Notes under the pieces: generated by a model | Told to the model about the DNA's origin: nothing | Seen by the model: only the letters and a program-made list of their open reading frames with translations | The model's database searches: none | In this document: positions 52,963 to 62,155 of the stretch, in pieces | Numbering within the stretch: position 1 is the first letter of the stretch | Layout: each line of letters begins with the position of its first letter | DNA from: Neobacillus mesonae | GTDB taxonomy: Bacteria > Bacillota > Bacilli > Bacillales > Cytobacillaceae | Assembly: GCF_023715155.1 (NCBI RefSeq) | Contig: NZ_JAMBNQ010000003.1 | Span: 1-64,000 of the forward strand | DNA length: 64,000 nucleotides | Direction: 5' to 3' | Position numbers and translations under genes: made by a program

Positions 52963-53233
52963 CTATTATTTCCTCCAAATATGAAAATATTGAACATGTA
53001 ATAGAATAGCAGATTTCGTCGAAATTTCATACATATTTTTGAAATTGTGTTAAAAAATTATTGGATAAGTTGGAAGGAATTTTTCGCTGTAGTTGTTTTT
53101 TAGTAAGAATTTAGCCCTTTTTAGCCAACTATATTTAAAAACGAAAAATAGTAAAAAATATATAATAAATTGGATTTTTTTGCTAGAATAATAGAGATAA
53201 AATACTGTGGATATAGAAAAAGGATGGGGAAAA

Positions 53234-54769
53234 TTGAAAATTGGACATGTTTTTAGGATGATTCTGGTGGTTTTCTTGATATTTTCGCTCATTTTACCAA
53301 GCTTCGACTTGAAGACTGTAGCAGCATCTGACACGGGATTTTCAACTAAATTATCTTCTGAATTAAAAAATTTCATAAAAAAAACTGGTGGTACAGTTAC
53401 ACTTCAATATAAGGATTTAACAACAGGTGAAGTGGTTCAAATTAACGGCAAAACATCCGGCCGTGCCGCGAGTACGATTAAACTGCCGCTTGCCATATAC
53501 ATAATGGAACAGGCATCAAAAGGGAAAATTAATTTAAACAAAAAGCTGAAATACAAAAGCTATCATTACTATGGAGGAAGCGGCATTATTCAGCATAAAA
53601 AAGTTGGAACCTATTTTACCATTCGGGATTTAGTCAAATATGCGATGATCTACAGTGATAATATTGCCTTTATCATGCTGAAAGAATATATCGGTCCAGG
53701 AAATTTTATTAAATATATGAAAAGCCTTGGCGGACAGTATGCGTATCCTAAAGGCCAGAATTTGACCTCGGCGAATGACTTGACAATCTATGCTGCCAAG
53801 CTGTATCAATTTGCGGGGAAAAGCTCCTATGGTAAGGAACTCGTCGGGTATTTGGAAAAGACCGTGTATAATACGACGATTCCAAGAGGGATTAAAGGAG
53901 TGCCTGTTGCCCATAAGGTAGGGATGATTCCAGAGGATAGAATATATAATGATGCAGCAATTGTTTATGATAAAAAGCCGTTCGTGCTGGCCGTTATGAC
54001 GAGAAATATTTCATATGCCAAGTCACAAAAAGTCATCGCTGATTTGGCGGCGATTGTTTATAAGCACCATAAAGCAAAAAATGCAACTAAAAAGGGCGAA
54101 ACAATAAAGAATATGGAAATTCGCTCGTACTTCCGGGGGAATATTAACTATTCTGAAATATACTCTGGAAGCAAGTTAATGAAAATCAATCAATATTATC
54201 CCTCAAGCAAAAGTGTTCAATATAGTTTTGATATGAATAGCAATGGGACTATTAAACATGCAGAAAAATACAATAAGAAAACTCATAAAGTCACAAGTCA
54301 TTATGAATATTATCCAAATACTGTATATGGCCGGCATGGGGGAAACATCAAATATATATTTGATGTCAATTCTTCAGGGGATGTAATTAAGGCATCCAAA
54401 AGAGAGAAAGGAACAAAACGAATCCTTTCGAGGTATCAATATTATCCTGAAGCAGATTATGGCTCACATGGAATGATGATTAAATATATATTTGTTTTAG
54501 ATTCTTTAGGACATGTGAAAAAGGCTTCAAAACGAGAACAGGGAACAAAACGAATCCTTTCAATGTATGAATATTATCCAAACACTGTCTATGGCACTCA
54601 TGGAAAAAATATAAAATATATTTATAATTTAGATTCTTCAGGCCGCATAACAAAAGGTACATTTAGAGAGAGAGGTACGATGAGGATTCTTTCTTCGTAT
54701 CAATATAATTTAAAAGTAGTTTATGGAAAACAATTACCTCCGGAAGTAATAGAAAAAGGAAGAAAGTAA
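53234..54769 (+). CDS. Exported serine hydrolase (class A beta-lactamase fold) with 44-aa repeats
   Basis: About 511 aa with a signal segment and a beta-lactamase-like domain at about 40-270: Ser-X-X-Lys in ASTIKLP, SDN in YSDNIAF and a KVG in place of KTG. Then come about four repeats of 44 residues (YQYYPEADYGSHG, IKYIFVLDS, KASKREQGTKRIL). Repeats of the same type are in the next gene. The TTG at 53234 follows GGATGGGG; GTG 53207 would add nine residues. A peptidoglycan- or ester-active hydrolase is possible; the substrate is unknown. Confidence 0.82.
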   Translation: MKIGHVFRMILVVFLIFSLILPSFDLKTVAASDTGFSTKLSSELKNFIKKTGGTVTLQYKDLTTGEVVQINGKTSGRAASTIKLPLAIYIMEQASKGKINLNKKLKYKSYHYYGGSGIIQHKKVGTYFTIRDLVKYAMIYSDNIAFIMLKEYIGPGNFIKYMKSLGGQYAYPKGQNLTSANDLTIYAAKLYQFAGKSSYGKELVGYLEKTVYNTTIPRGIKGVPVAHKVGMIPEDRIYNDAAIVYDKKPFVLAVMTRNISYAKSQKVIADLAAIVYKHHKAKNATKKGETIKNMEIRSYFRGNINYSEIYSGSKLMKINQYYPSSKSVQYSFDMNSNGTIKHAEKYNKKTHKVTSHYEYYPNTVYGRHGGNIKYIFDVNSSGDVIKASKREKGTKRILSRYQYYPEADYGSHGMMIKYIFVLDSLGHVKKASKREQGTKRILSMYEYYPNTVYGTHGKNIKYIYNLDSSGRITKGTFRERGTMRILSSYQYNLKVVYGKQLPPEVIEKGRK

Positions 54770-54814
54770 TCTTTATAGGCAATTTTAAACGAATATTATA
54801 GATGGGAGATTGTA

Positions 54815-56086
54815 ATGAATAAGAGGTTATTAGTTTTGGTGTTAATATTTTCATTTACATTTGTATTTCTATCCCTATCCCAAAATTATGTTGTAAATGC
54901 AAAGGCGCAGGATACCCCTCCAACTGTTAATGAGGAGGAGAATGTGAGGTACACTTTTAATCATTCGGGTGAAATTACCAGTGCTAAAATTTATAAATAT
55001 GGCAAACTTGTAAAGATACAAGAATTTTATCCGGGAACTACATCAGAAGAATCCCAAAAAAGAATTAAATATAATTTCCAACTTAATAGAGAAGGATACG
55101 TAATTAAGGCTCAAAATTTGGATAAGAGGACTCAAAAAATTAGCCGACAATACGAGTATTATCCGAAAACAATTTATGGTTCCCATGGGAGAAACATCAA
55201 ATATATATTTGATATGAATTCACAAGGGTATGTAACAGAAGCGACAAAAAGGGAAAAAGGAACAAAGCGGATTACCGCCTGGTATCAATACTATCCGAAA
55301 ACCGTTTATGGTTCCCATGGGAGAAACATCAAATATAAATTTGATATGAATTCACAAGGATATGTAACAAAAGCAACACAAAGGGAAAAAGGAACAAAGC
55401 GGATTACCGCTTGGTATCAATACTATCCGAAAACCGTTTATGGTTCCCATGGAAAAAATATAAATTATGTATTTATTATTAACTCTTCAGGGTACCTTAC
55501 AAAGGCAGAAAAAAAGGAAAAAGGGACAAAACGAATTCTTGCATGGTATCAATATCAACCAAAAACTGTTTATGGAAGGCACGGAAGTAAAATTATAAGT
55601 AAAAAATTGAACGTGCCATTAATTGAACAAAGACCAGAACTGCCAACAGGCTGTGAAATTACTGCTGTTACTATGATGCTTCAATATAAAGGTGCACGTG
55701 TTAACAAGGTTTCGTTAGCAAAACAAATGCCAAGACATTCTTCTAATCCCAACAAAGGGTACGTAGGTAACCCATTTACAAAACATGGATGGACAATTTA
55801 TCCTCCTGCTTTAATGAATTTAGTGAAAAAATATGCTGGTAGTTCAGTTAACCTAACTGGAAAAAGCAATGCCACAATAGAAAAGCAGCTTTTTAATGGT
55901 AAACCAATTGTTGTATTGGTTTCGCCTATGCATGGCTTTTCCATTCACGCGTTAGTTTTGACGGGTTATGATCAAAATTATTATTACTATAATGATTGCT
56001 GGACTGGAGAAAAAGGTGCTAAAATCAGCAAAAAAGAGTTTAATAGGATCTGGGGTAATCAAAGTAAAAGAGCAATATCTTATTAA
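54815..56086 (+). CDS. Exported C39-like cysteine peptidase with 44-aa repeats
   Basis: The 423-aa protein has a signal peptide (1-27), about five 44-residue repeats (YQYYPKTVYGSHGRNIKY, FDMNSQGYVTKA) and a Peptidase_C39_2 domain at about 265-423. The catalytic Cys is in LPTGCEITAV, the His in GFSIHALVLTGYD and the Asn/Asp in YYYNDCW. Central repeats are almost identical in DNA sequence, indicating recent expansion. It is 45 bp downstream of the hydrolase gene, probably in one operon. Confidence 0.82.
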   Translation: MNKRLLVLVLIFSFTFVFLSLSQNYVVNAKAQDTPPTVNEEENVRYTFNHSGEITSAKIYKYGKLVKIQEFYPGTTSEESQKRIKYNFQLNREGYVIKAQNLDKRTQKISRQYEYYPKTIYGSHGRNIKYIFDMNSQGYVTEATKREKGTKRITAWYQYYPKTVYGSHGRNIKYKFDMNSQGYVTKATQREKGTKRITAWYQYYPKTVYGSHGKNINYVFIINSSGYLTKAEKKEKGTKRILAWYQYQPKTVYGRHGSKIISKKLNVPLIEQRPELPTGCEITAVTMMLQYKGARVNKVSLAKQMPRHSSNPNKGYVGNPFTKHGWTIYPPALMNLVKKYAGSSVNLTGKSNATIEKQLFNGKPIVVLVSPMHGFSIHALVLTGYDQNYYYYNDCWTGEKGAKISKKEFNRIWGNQSKRAISY

Positions 56087-56411
56087 ACGTCAGGAGAAAA
56101 TTCCCCTGGGCTTCAAATTGTAGAAATACATCGTGCCGACAACAAAGCTCCTTAATTAGTTCCGAATGCTCTGGTTCTAATTTGCATCAAATTGTAAGTT
56201 GTTGTGGTTACTTCTTAAGTGAAACTAATTCATTTAAAATCTCTAATAAATAAAACGGCTCAAAATTCACGTTTGAATTTTGAACCGTTTTTAATTTTTT
56301 ATTCTTTCAAATTACTAAGAGATTTTCAGTGCCCATAAAGAGAAAGTAGTCTTTTTCTAATCTTTATTCGATTTAAAATCGTATATCAATTTTTAGGAAA
56401 AAATGTACTTT
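56087..56411. other. Convergent intergenic region
   Basis: 325 bp containing a terminator at 56252-56292 and otherwise AT-rich sequence without genes. Confidence 0.5.
56252..56292. terminator. Terminator between the C39 gene and the TagE-like gene
   Basis: AAAACGGCTCAAAATTC pairs with GAATTTTGAACCGTTTTT, nearly perfect in both directions. Confidence 0.93.
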
Positions 56412-57941
56412 CTAATTATTTTCCTTACGAATCTTAAGAGCAGTCATAATAATGCGCTCCCAAGTATCTGCATAATCTTTCTGGTTAAATTTTTTTTCAA
56501 CTTTTTTTAGAGCAGCTTTTCCCATCTTTATGGCTTTATTAGGTTCTTTGAACATGGAAATCATAGCTTCTGCAAATAAATCTATATTATTTTTAGGAAC
56601 TAAAATTCCATTATCTTCATTGTCAATTAATTCATTCGGACCATATTTAATATCGTAACTCACTACTGGTGTAGCATTAGACATACTTTCTAGTATAGAC
56701 AGAGAGAATCCTTCTGTTTTTGAAGCTAAAATGCTGAAGAGAGCTCTTTGATAAATTTTAGAAGGTGTATGGGTGTATCCATTTAATTTAATATTATTCA
56801 TAAGATTTGCTTTTTGAATCATACCTTGCAGCTTCTCTTTTTCATCACCATCTCCCCAAAATTCAAGTCTAGCATCGGGGATTTCCTTTACAACGATTTC
56901 AAATGCTTTAATAATATGATCCAAATTTTTTATGGACGAGTACCTGCTAATAACTACTGCTAGCTTTTCGTCTTTATTTAAATCAAGACGACTAAATAAT
57001 CCTGTTTTAATATTTGTTTTTATTGCATGAGGGAGAACATATAAATTGTTTTTTTTACCAAATCTATTTTCAATATCAACTTTTTGTTGTTCTGTAAGGA
57101 AAAGGGCTGCGTCGAATTTATCTAAATTTTCAATCCCAGTTTTAACTGTAGAAGCTATATTAGAATCGGCTTCAAATGGTTCAGCAAGATGATTGCTATG
57201 TAATCGCCAAATTTTAGCAGCATTCTTGTTTTTTACATTTATCACTAATATGTCTGTGTTTCGAGCATCTGCAACCAATATTGGGTTTTCAACATATTTA
57301 ATAATACGTTCAATCCAATCTACTTTTAGCTCATCATCATTTTTATAAATCGCTTTAATAGTTCCATCCTCTCCAATCCAGTTTACTCGGAATGATTTTC
57401 CTGTTTCTGGATTCACCCATTTAGATAAATAAGCTTGAGAATTACTGTTATAAAAAACCATTTGTCTTGGTTTATTTGAAAAAAAATCCATAAAAGAAAC
57501 TTTTCTAATTAAACCATATTCATCAAACACCTCTTTTTTTATTCTATATCTTTGTTCATTAAAATAATCAATGAAGTCTAATTGTCCATTTTCATGATAT
57601 TTTTTATACTTTGTATAAAGTCCGTTTTCATATACTCTAAAAGCATTATGTCCGATATGAGGATCTAAATATCCAGATTCGTCAGGAACTGGTCTGGCAG
57701 TTAAATCTTCTTCTCCACAAAGCTCTTCATAAAGATTTAAAACTTTTACATTTTCGTTTAGCTTTCCAAGTTTTATTAATTCTTCACGAATTTGTTGATA
57801 TCTTGTATCAAAATTAAATGTGAGGATATGAGTATCATAACCCATAGCTGCAAATGTATTTGCCTGTGCTAATGAAGCTTTTGTTAATCCTCCACGTTGT
57901 ATATCCAAAGAATTTAATAAAAAAAACATCGAAGCTTTCAT
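56412..57941 (-). CDS. TagE-like poly(polyol-phosphate) glucosyltransferase
   Basis: The 509-aa GT4 enzyme has a DUF1975-type beta-meander at about 95-200 (repeated YxxG motifs: YTKYKKYHENGQLDFIDY). The nucleotide-binding and catalytic part has VISRYSSIKNLDHII near 325 and the EX7E motif in KTEGFSLSILESM near 415. Relatives TagE/TarM/GtfA glucosylate teichoic acid or Ser/Thr-rich surface proteins. Divergence from the glycerophosphate polymerase favours teichoic acid glycosylation. Confidence 0.85.
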   Translation of the reverse strand: MKASMFFLLNSLDIQRGGLTKASLAQANTFAAMGYDTHILTFNFDTRYQQIREELIKLGKLNENVKVLNLYEELCGEEDLTARPVPDESGYLDPHIGHNAFRVYENGLYTKYKKYHENGQLDFIDYFNEQRYRIKKEVFDEYGLIRKVSFMDFFSNKPRQMVFYNSNSQAYLSKWVNPETGKSFRVNWIGEDGTIKAIYKNDDELKVDWIERIIKYVENPILVADARNTDILVINVKNKNAAKIWRLHSNHLAEPFEADSNIASTVKTGIENLDKFDAALFLTEQQKVDIENRFGKKNNLYVLPHAIKTNIKTGLFSRLDLNKDEKLAVVISRYSSIKNLDHIIKAFEIVVKEIPDARLEFWGDGDEKEKLQGMIQKANLMNNIKLNGYTHTPSKIYQRALFSILASKTEGFSLSILESMSNATPVVSYDIKYGPNELIDNEDNGILVPKNNIDLFAEAMISMFKEPNKAIKMGKAALKKVEKKFNQKDYADTWERIIMTALKIRKENN

Positions 57942-58286
57942 TATTATTTCTCCTTCATTAGAATGAATTTATTATTTTCCCTTTTTAGATAATATCACAT
58001 TTGCTTATTTTTTTTCACTTTATCTTACCAATAAAAAGACAGCTCATCTTTTGCTGAAGAATATCAACAATGACTGCCTATTGCTTCAAGAGTCCTTAAT
58101 CCATTGATAAGTAATAACTACAAAATGACGATGTCCTGTTTGCCTTGAACTGTTGAACCATAAATACTGTAAAAAAAGAAATCCATATTACTAATAAATT
58201 AATGGATAAATTATACTAATTAAAGAAACCTAAAATTAAATATGCATTATTTGTAATAAAAAAAAAAAACATTTATCATAAAAACT
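57942..58286. other. Divergent intergenic region, glycosyltransferase and polymerase
   Basis: 345 bp of highly AT-rich sequence with a poly-A run at 58257-58270. Promoters for both genes must lie here but are not clear. No repeat or RNA is recognised. Confidence 0.4.
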
Positions 58287-61200
58287 ATGTACATTAAGAA
58301 ACAAAAAAGGTACATAAATTCACTAAAGAATTGTATGGTGATTAGAATGTTGTTTCACAGAAAAAAGAAAAAGTCTAATTCTATAAAAGAAAACATCAAT
58401 ATCGTACAGGATGAAGAAAATTTTCTGCTTATAAATGGGAATTTATCAAAAGGTTATTTTGTGAAAGAATTATGGTTGAAGCTTCGTAATGATGATAAAG
58501 AGATTAGAGTTGGAACTAATGAAGCAGTAAATGAGAATTTTTATTTTAAAGTTGATCTTTATAATTTAATGAAAAGGTTAGCTTCCTCCTATGATGAATC
58601 CAATTATGATTGGTATCTCAAAATTAGAGTTCCTACAGAGCGTGTTAGTGATACAGCTTTAGCAAAACTAAAAGAAAAAGCGGACCTTATTGAGGAAAAT
58701 GGAGTTAACTATGCTGAATATCTTATTCGTTTTGGGCGGTTCCTACATACAAATATTAAAGGATTTAACTACATATATAATTATGATACAAAGGCGATAT
58801 GTTATTTAACAAAAAAAGGAAACCTATCCATTGCTTTTAACAAGGAACCATTTATTCCTCCAATTATTCATATCGAAAAATTAAAAACTGCCCATGATAA
58901 ATTATCGGTTGAAGGTAAAATTTTTACAAAAGGATCTAAAATTATACAGAGCAAATTGATTATAAAAGGTAGAGATAGTAAAGCAGAACTAGAGACAAGT
59001 GTATCTTTTATTTGGAATGAAGAGGAAACGTCTTTAAAATATGGTCTCAATCGTTACAACTATAAAACCGAAATTAATTTTAACAAGATTTTAGACGGCA
59101 CCAACTTAAAAGAAGATGTTTACGATTTATTTCTGAAGATACAATTCCATGACCAGAGTGAAGAAAAGTATGTTCGTGTAGGCCGGCCAAAATTAAAGGC
59201 AAAGATGTTTATTAAAGAAATCTACTCTACTATTGGAAACAATGTCTCAATTATAACACCATACTACACGTTTAAAGGATTCAACTTATCTTTAGAAGTA
59301 TTTGAATTTGATAAGCAGACATTCCATTATTTACAGAAGAAATTAAAAACGGCTTGGATAGAACGGCTTTTTAATAAACATAAGGACATATGGATTATCG
59401 GGGAAAGACCGTATAAGGCGCAGGATACGGGATACCACTTTTTTAAATATATGAGGGAAAATCATCCTAATAAAAATGCCTTTTACGTCATTGAAAAAGA
59501 CTCTCCAGAGAGGGGAAATGTAGAACATTTAGGGAATATTCTTGACTTTAAATCAAAGGAACATATTTGGCATGTGTTAATGGCAACAAGAATTATTGGT
59601 TCTCATCATCCTGATTATCTGTACCCAATTAGAAGCCGAAGATTTAAAAGAGCTGTCAAGGGTGTAAAGGTTTTTCTACAGCATGGTGTCATGGGAACGA
59701 AAAATATGATCGCCAACTATGGGAAAAAAACTTCCGGTTTTCACACAGATGCTTTTCTTGTCAGTTCTGATTTTGAGAAGGAAATGATTGTTAACGACTT
59801 TGGGTATAATCCGAAAGAGGTATTTGTTACAGGGTTATCCCGCTTTGACAGGCTTCTTGCTAATGATGTTAAGGTTAAAAGACAATTATTAATTATACCT
59901 ACATGGAGAGATTGGATTACTACAGATGAGGCATTTTTAGAAAGTGAATACTTTGAGAGATATAAAGAGCTTGTTTATAGCCCTGATCTGCATGCGATTG
60001 CTGACAAAAATGATTTAGAAATGATACTTTGTTTACATCCAAATATGCAAAAATTTTCTTACCATTTCCAAGGTGCACCTGTAAGGGTTATAAATCAAGG
60101 AGAAGTAGATGTACAGTATTTGCTAAAAGAAAGTGCTATCATGATTACCGATTATTCAAGTGTTGGTTTTGATTTTAGCTTCTTATATAAACCGATTATA
60201 TATTATCAGTTTGATCGAAACAGATTTATCGGAAAAAGGCCGTCCCATCTGGATTTAGAAAATGACCTGCCGGGAGATATCGTCACAAATTTAGAGGATA
60301 TTTTAGATAGGCTTCACTATTATGCTGAGAACCATTATAAAATGTCTCCGCGTAATAAACAAAGGGCAGATAAATTTTTAAAATATCGTGATCTAAACTT
60401 TTCAAAGAGAATTTATGATGTTGTAAAAAGTCTGCCGATAAAAAAGACATTAATGGAAAAGTTAATGGATAATGATCTTGTCATTAAATTTGCCAATAGA
60501 TTTAGAAAAACAAGGTACTATTTCCCGGTAATGAAAAGATTCTATAAACTGGCTAAAAAACTGCTGCCGGTTGAGAAAAACCTTATATTATTTGAAAGCG
60601 GCGTTGGTAAACAGTATGCTGACAGCCCGCGGGTTATTTATGAGGAAATAACAAAGCAAAATCTTCCATATAAAAAAGTTTGGGTTATTAACAAAAATAT
60701 TCGTTTTAAAGATCCTAAAACAATTAAAATAAAGAGACTGAGCCCACAATATTATTATTACTTAGCAAAAGCTGGTTATTGGATTAACAATCAAAATTTC
60801 CCTACTTATATACAAAAAAGGAAAGAGACTACTTATATTCAAACATGGCATGGTACACCTTTAAAAAAGATGTTGTTTGATATCGAACATGTTCAAGGTA
60901 GAGATGAGGGTTACCTTGATAGAGTATATAATGCCACTCAAACATGGGATTACTTAATTTCACCAAGTGAGTATGCCACCAATGCTTTTAAAAGTGCCTT
61001 TAAGTATGAAGGTAATATTTTAGAAATTGGTTACCCAAGAAACGATTTATTTTATCAAGAGGGCCAGGAAGAAATTATCTCAAAGGTAAAAAACAGGTTG
61101 AAGCTTCCACCAAATAAAAAGTTCATATTATATGCCCCAACTTTTAGGGATAATGAGACGAGCAGCAATAATAAATTTGTCTTTAATATCAATATGGACT

Positions 61201-61658
61201 TGGATAAGCTAAAGGAAAAGTTTGGTGACGAGTATATTTTGTTATTAAGAATGCATGTCGTAATTAGTAACAAACTTTCTATTCCAGAGGAGCTTAAGGA
61301 CTTTGTGAAAAATGTATCAAATTATTCTGATATCCAGGAATTACTACTAATCAGCAATATCCTTATGACAGATTATTCCTCCGTCATGTTTGATTTTGCT
61401 AATACAGGTAAACCAATTTTGTTTTATACCTATGATTTGGAAACTTATAAAAATGATGTCCGCGGTTTTTATATGGATTTTGAAAAAGAAGCACCTGGAC
61501 CATTTTTATTTAATACCGAAAATATAATTGAGGCTATAGAGAATATTGAAAAAGTAAAAGTTGAATATAAGGGTAAGTATGAAGCTTTCAGAGAAAAATA
61601 CTGTTCCTTGGAAGATGGAAAAGCAGCTGAACGACTTGTAAATCAATTTTTTAAATAA
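58287..61658 (+). CDS. Double-domain CDP-glycerol glycerophosphotransferase (TagF/TarF-like fusion)
   Basis: A 1123-aa protein with two glyphos_transf GT-B modules in tandem. Module 1 spans about 350-720 (FLQHGVMGTKNMIANYGK; ITDYSSVGFDFSFLYKP). Module 2 spans about 755-1123 (IQTWHGTPLKKMLFD; MTDYSSVMFDFANTGKP). A beta-rich N-terminal region of about 300 residues precedes them. Each module polymerises or primes (glycero)phosphate from CDP-polyol at the membrane. The first ATG has no binding site; ATG 58335 or 58347 is a possible start. Confidence 0.87.
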   Translation: MYIKKQKRYINSLKNCMVIRMLFHRKKKKSNSIKENINIVQDEENFLLINGNLSKGYFVKELWLKLRNDDKEIRVGTNEAVNENFYFKVDLYNLMKRLASSYDESNYDWYLKIRVPTERVSDTALAKLKEKADLIEENGVNYAEYLIRFGRFLHTNIKGFNYIYNYDTKAICYLTKKGNLSIAFNKEPFIPPIIHIEKLKTAHDKLSVEGKIFTKGSKIIQSKLIIKGRDSKAELETSVSFIWNEEETSLKYGLNRYNYKTEINFNKILDGTNLKEDVYDLFLKIQFHDQSEEKYVRVGRPKLKAKMFIKEIYSTIGNNVSIITPYYTFKGFNLSLEVFEFDKQTFHYLQKKLKTAWIERLFNKHKDIWIIGERPYKAQDTGYHFFKYMRENHPNKNAFYVIEKDSPERGNVEHLGNILDFKSKEHIWHVLMATRIIGSHHPDYLYPIRSRRFKRAVKGVKVFLQHGVMGTKNMIANYGKKTSGFHTDAFLVSSDFEKEMIVNDFGYNPKEVFVTGLSRFDRLLANDVKVKRQLLIIPTWRDWITTDEAFLESEYFERYKELVYSPDLHAIADKNDLEMILCLHPNMQKFSYHFQGAPVRVINQGEVDVQYLLKESAIMITDYSSVGFDFSFLYKPIIYYQFDRNRFIGKRPSHLDLENDLPGDIVTNLEDILDRLHYYAENHYKMSPRNKQRADKFLKYRDLNFSKRIYDVVKSLPIKKTLMEKLMDNDLVIKFANRFRKTRYYFPVMKRFYKLAKKLLPVEKNLILFESGVGKQYADSPRVIYEEITKQNLPYKKVWVINKNIRFKDPKTIKIKRLSPQYYYYLAKAGYWINNQNFPTYIQKRKETTYIQTWHGTPLKKMLFDIEHVQGRDEGYLDRVYNATQTWDYLISPSEYATNAFKSAFKYEGNILEIGYPRNDLFYQEGQEEIISKVKNRLKLPPNKKFILYAPTFRDNETSSNNKFVFNINMDLDKLKEKFGDEYILLLRMHVVISNKLSIPEELKDFVKNVSNYSDIQELLLISNILMTDYSSVMFDFANTGKPILFYTYDLETYKNDVRGFYMDFEKEAPGPFLFNTENIIEAIENIEKVKVEYKGKYEAFREKYCSLEDGKAAERLVNQFFK

Positions 61659-61700
61659 AGACTCTGTTAAAGAGTGGTGTTGATTTTATATACCCTGTTG

Positions 61701-61830
61701 ATTGTAGTGGAAGGCACGAAGACTCCTGCGGGAGTACGTGCCAGGGGAGACCCCGCAGGCGTTAGCGCCGAGGAGGCTCCCCGGAACGCCCGCGGAAAGC
61801 GAAGTGCCTGGAGCGAATCGACAGCCAAGT
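61701..61830. repeat. GC-rich Bacillaceae dispersed repeat
   Basis: A 130-bp block (GAAGGCACGAAGACTCCTGC ... GGAGACCCCGCAGGCG ... GCGGAAAGCGAAGTGCCTGG) much richer in GC than its surroundings, with many internal inverted repeats. I recognise it as the type of intergenic repeat found in many copies in Bacillus-related genomes. Function unknown. Confidence 0.8.
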
Positions 61831-61857
61831 TTAACATAGCCTAAATAAAAAATATTG

Positions 61858-61892
61858 AAAGGACCTTTGGTAATTAATCAAAGGTTCTTTTT
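61858..61892 (+). terminator. Terminator after the repeat
   Basis: AAAGGACCTTTG pairs with CAAAGGTTCTTT, then TTTT. It may end the polymerase transcript. Confidence 0.75.
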
Positions 61893-62155
61893 GTCGGGAC
61901 AAAAGGTAAGGTTTTTCTTAAAGTAAATTAGGATGATTTAAAAAAATATAAGGATTTTTATTGGAAATTTCGTAAATTTGTAGCCGATTTTGTCGTAATT
62001 TGTTAGATTAATAGTTGAGCATTTAAAAAGGAGGGATAAAAATATTTATTTTCAATGAAATTGGCAAAATTCATAGTCTGGAAGCTGTAGCGTTTTAACT
62101 ATGGATAGGATCAAAACATTGATAAGGAGGAATAATTAATTCGGGGGAATATTAA

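Noticed and set aside
53050-53376. 108-aa minus-strand ORF
   Set aside because: AT-rich antisense frame over the promoter and start of the hydrolase gene; no family features.
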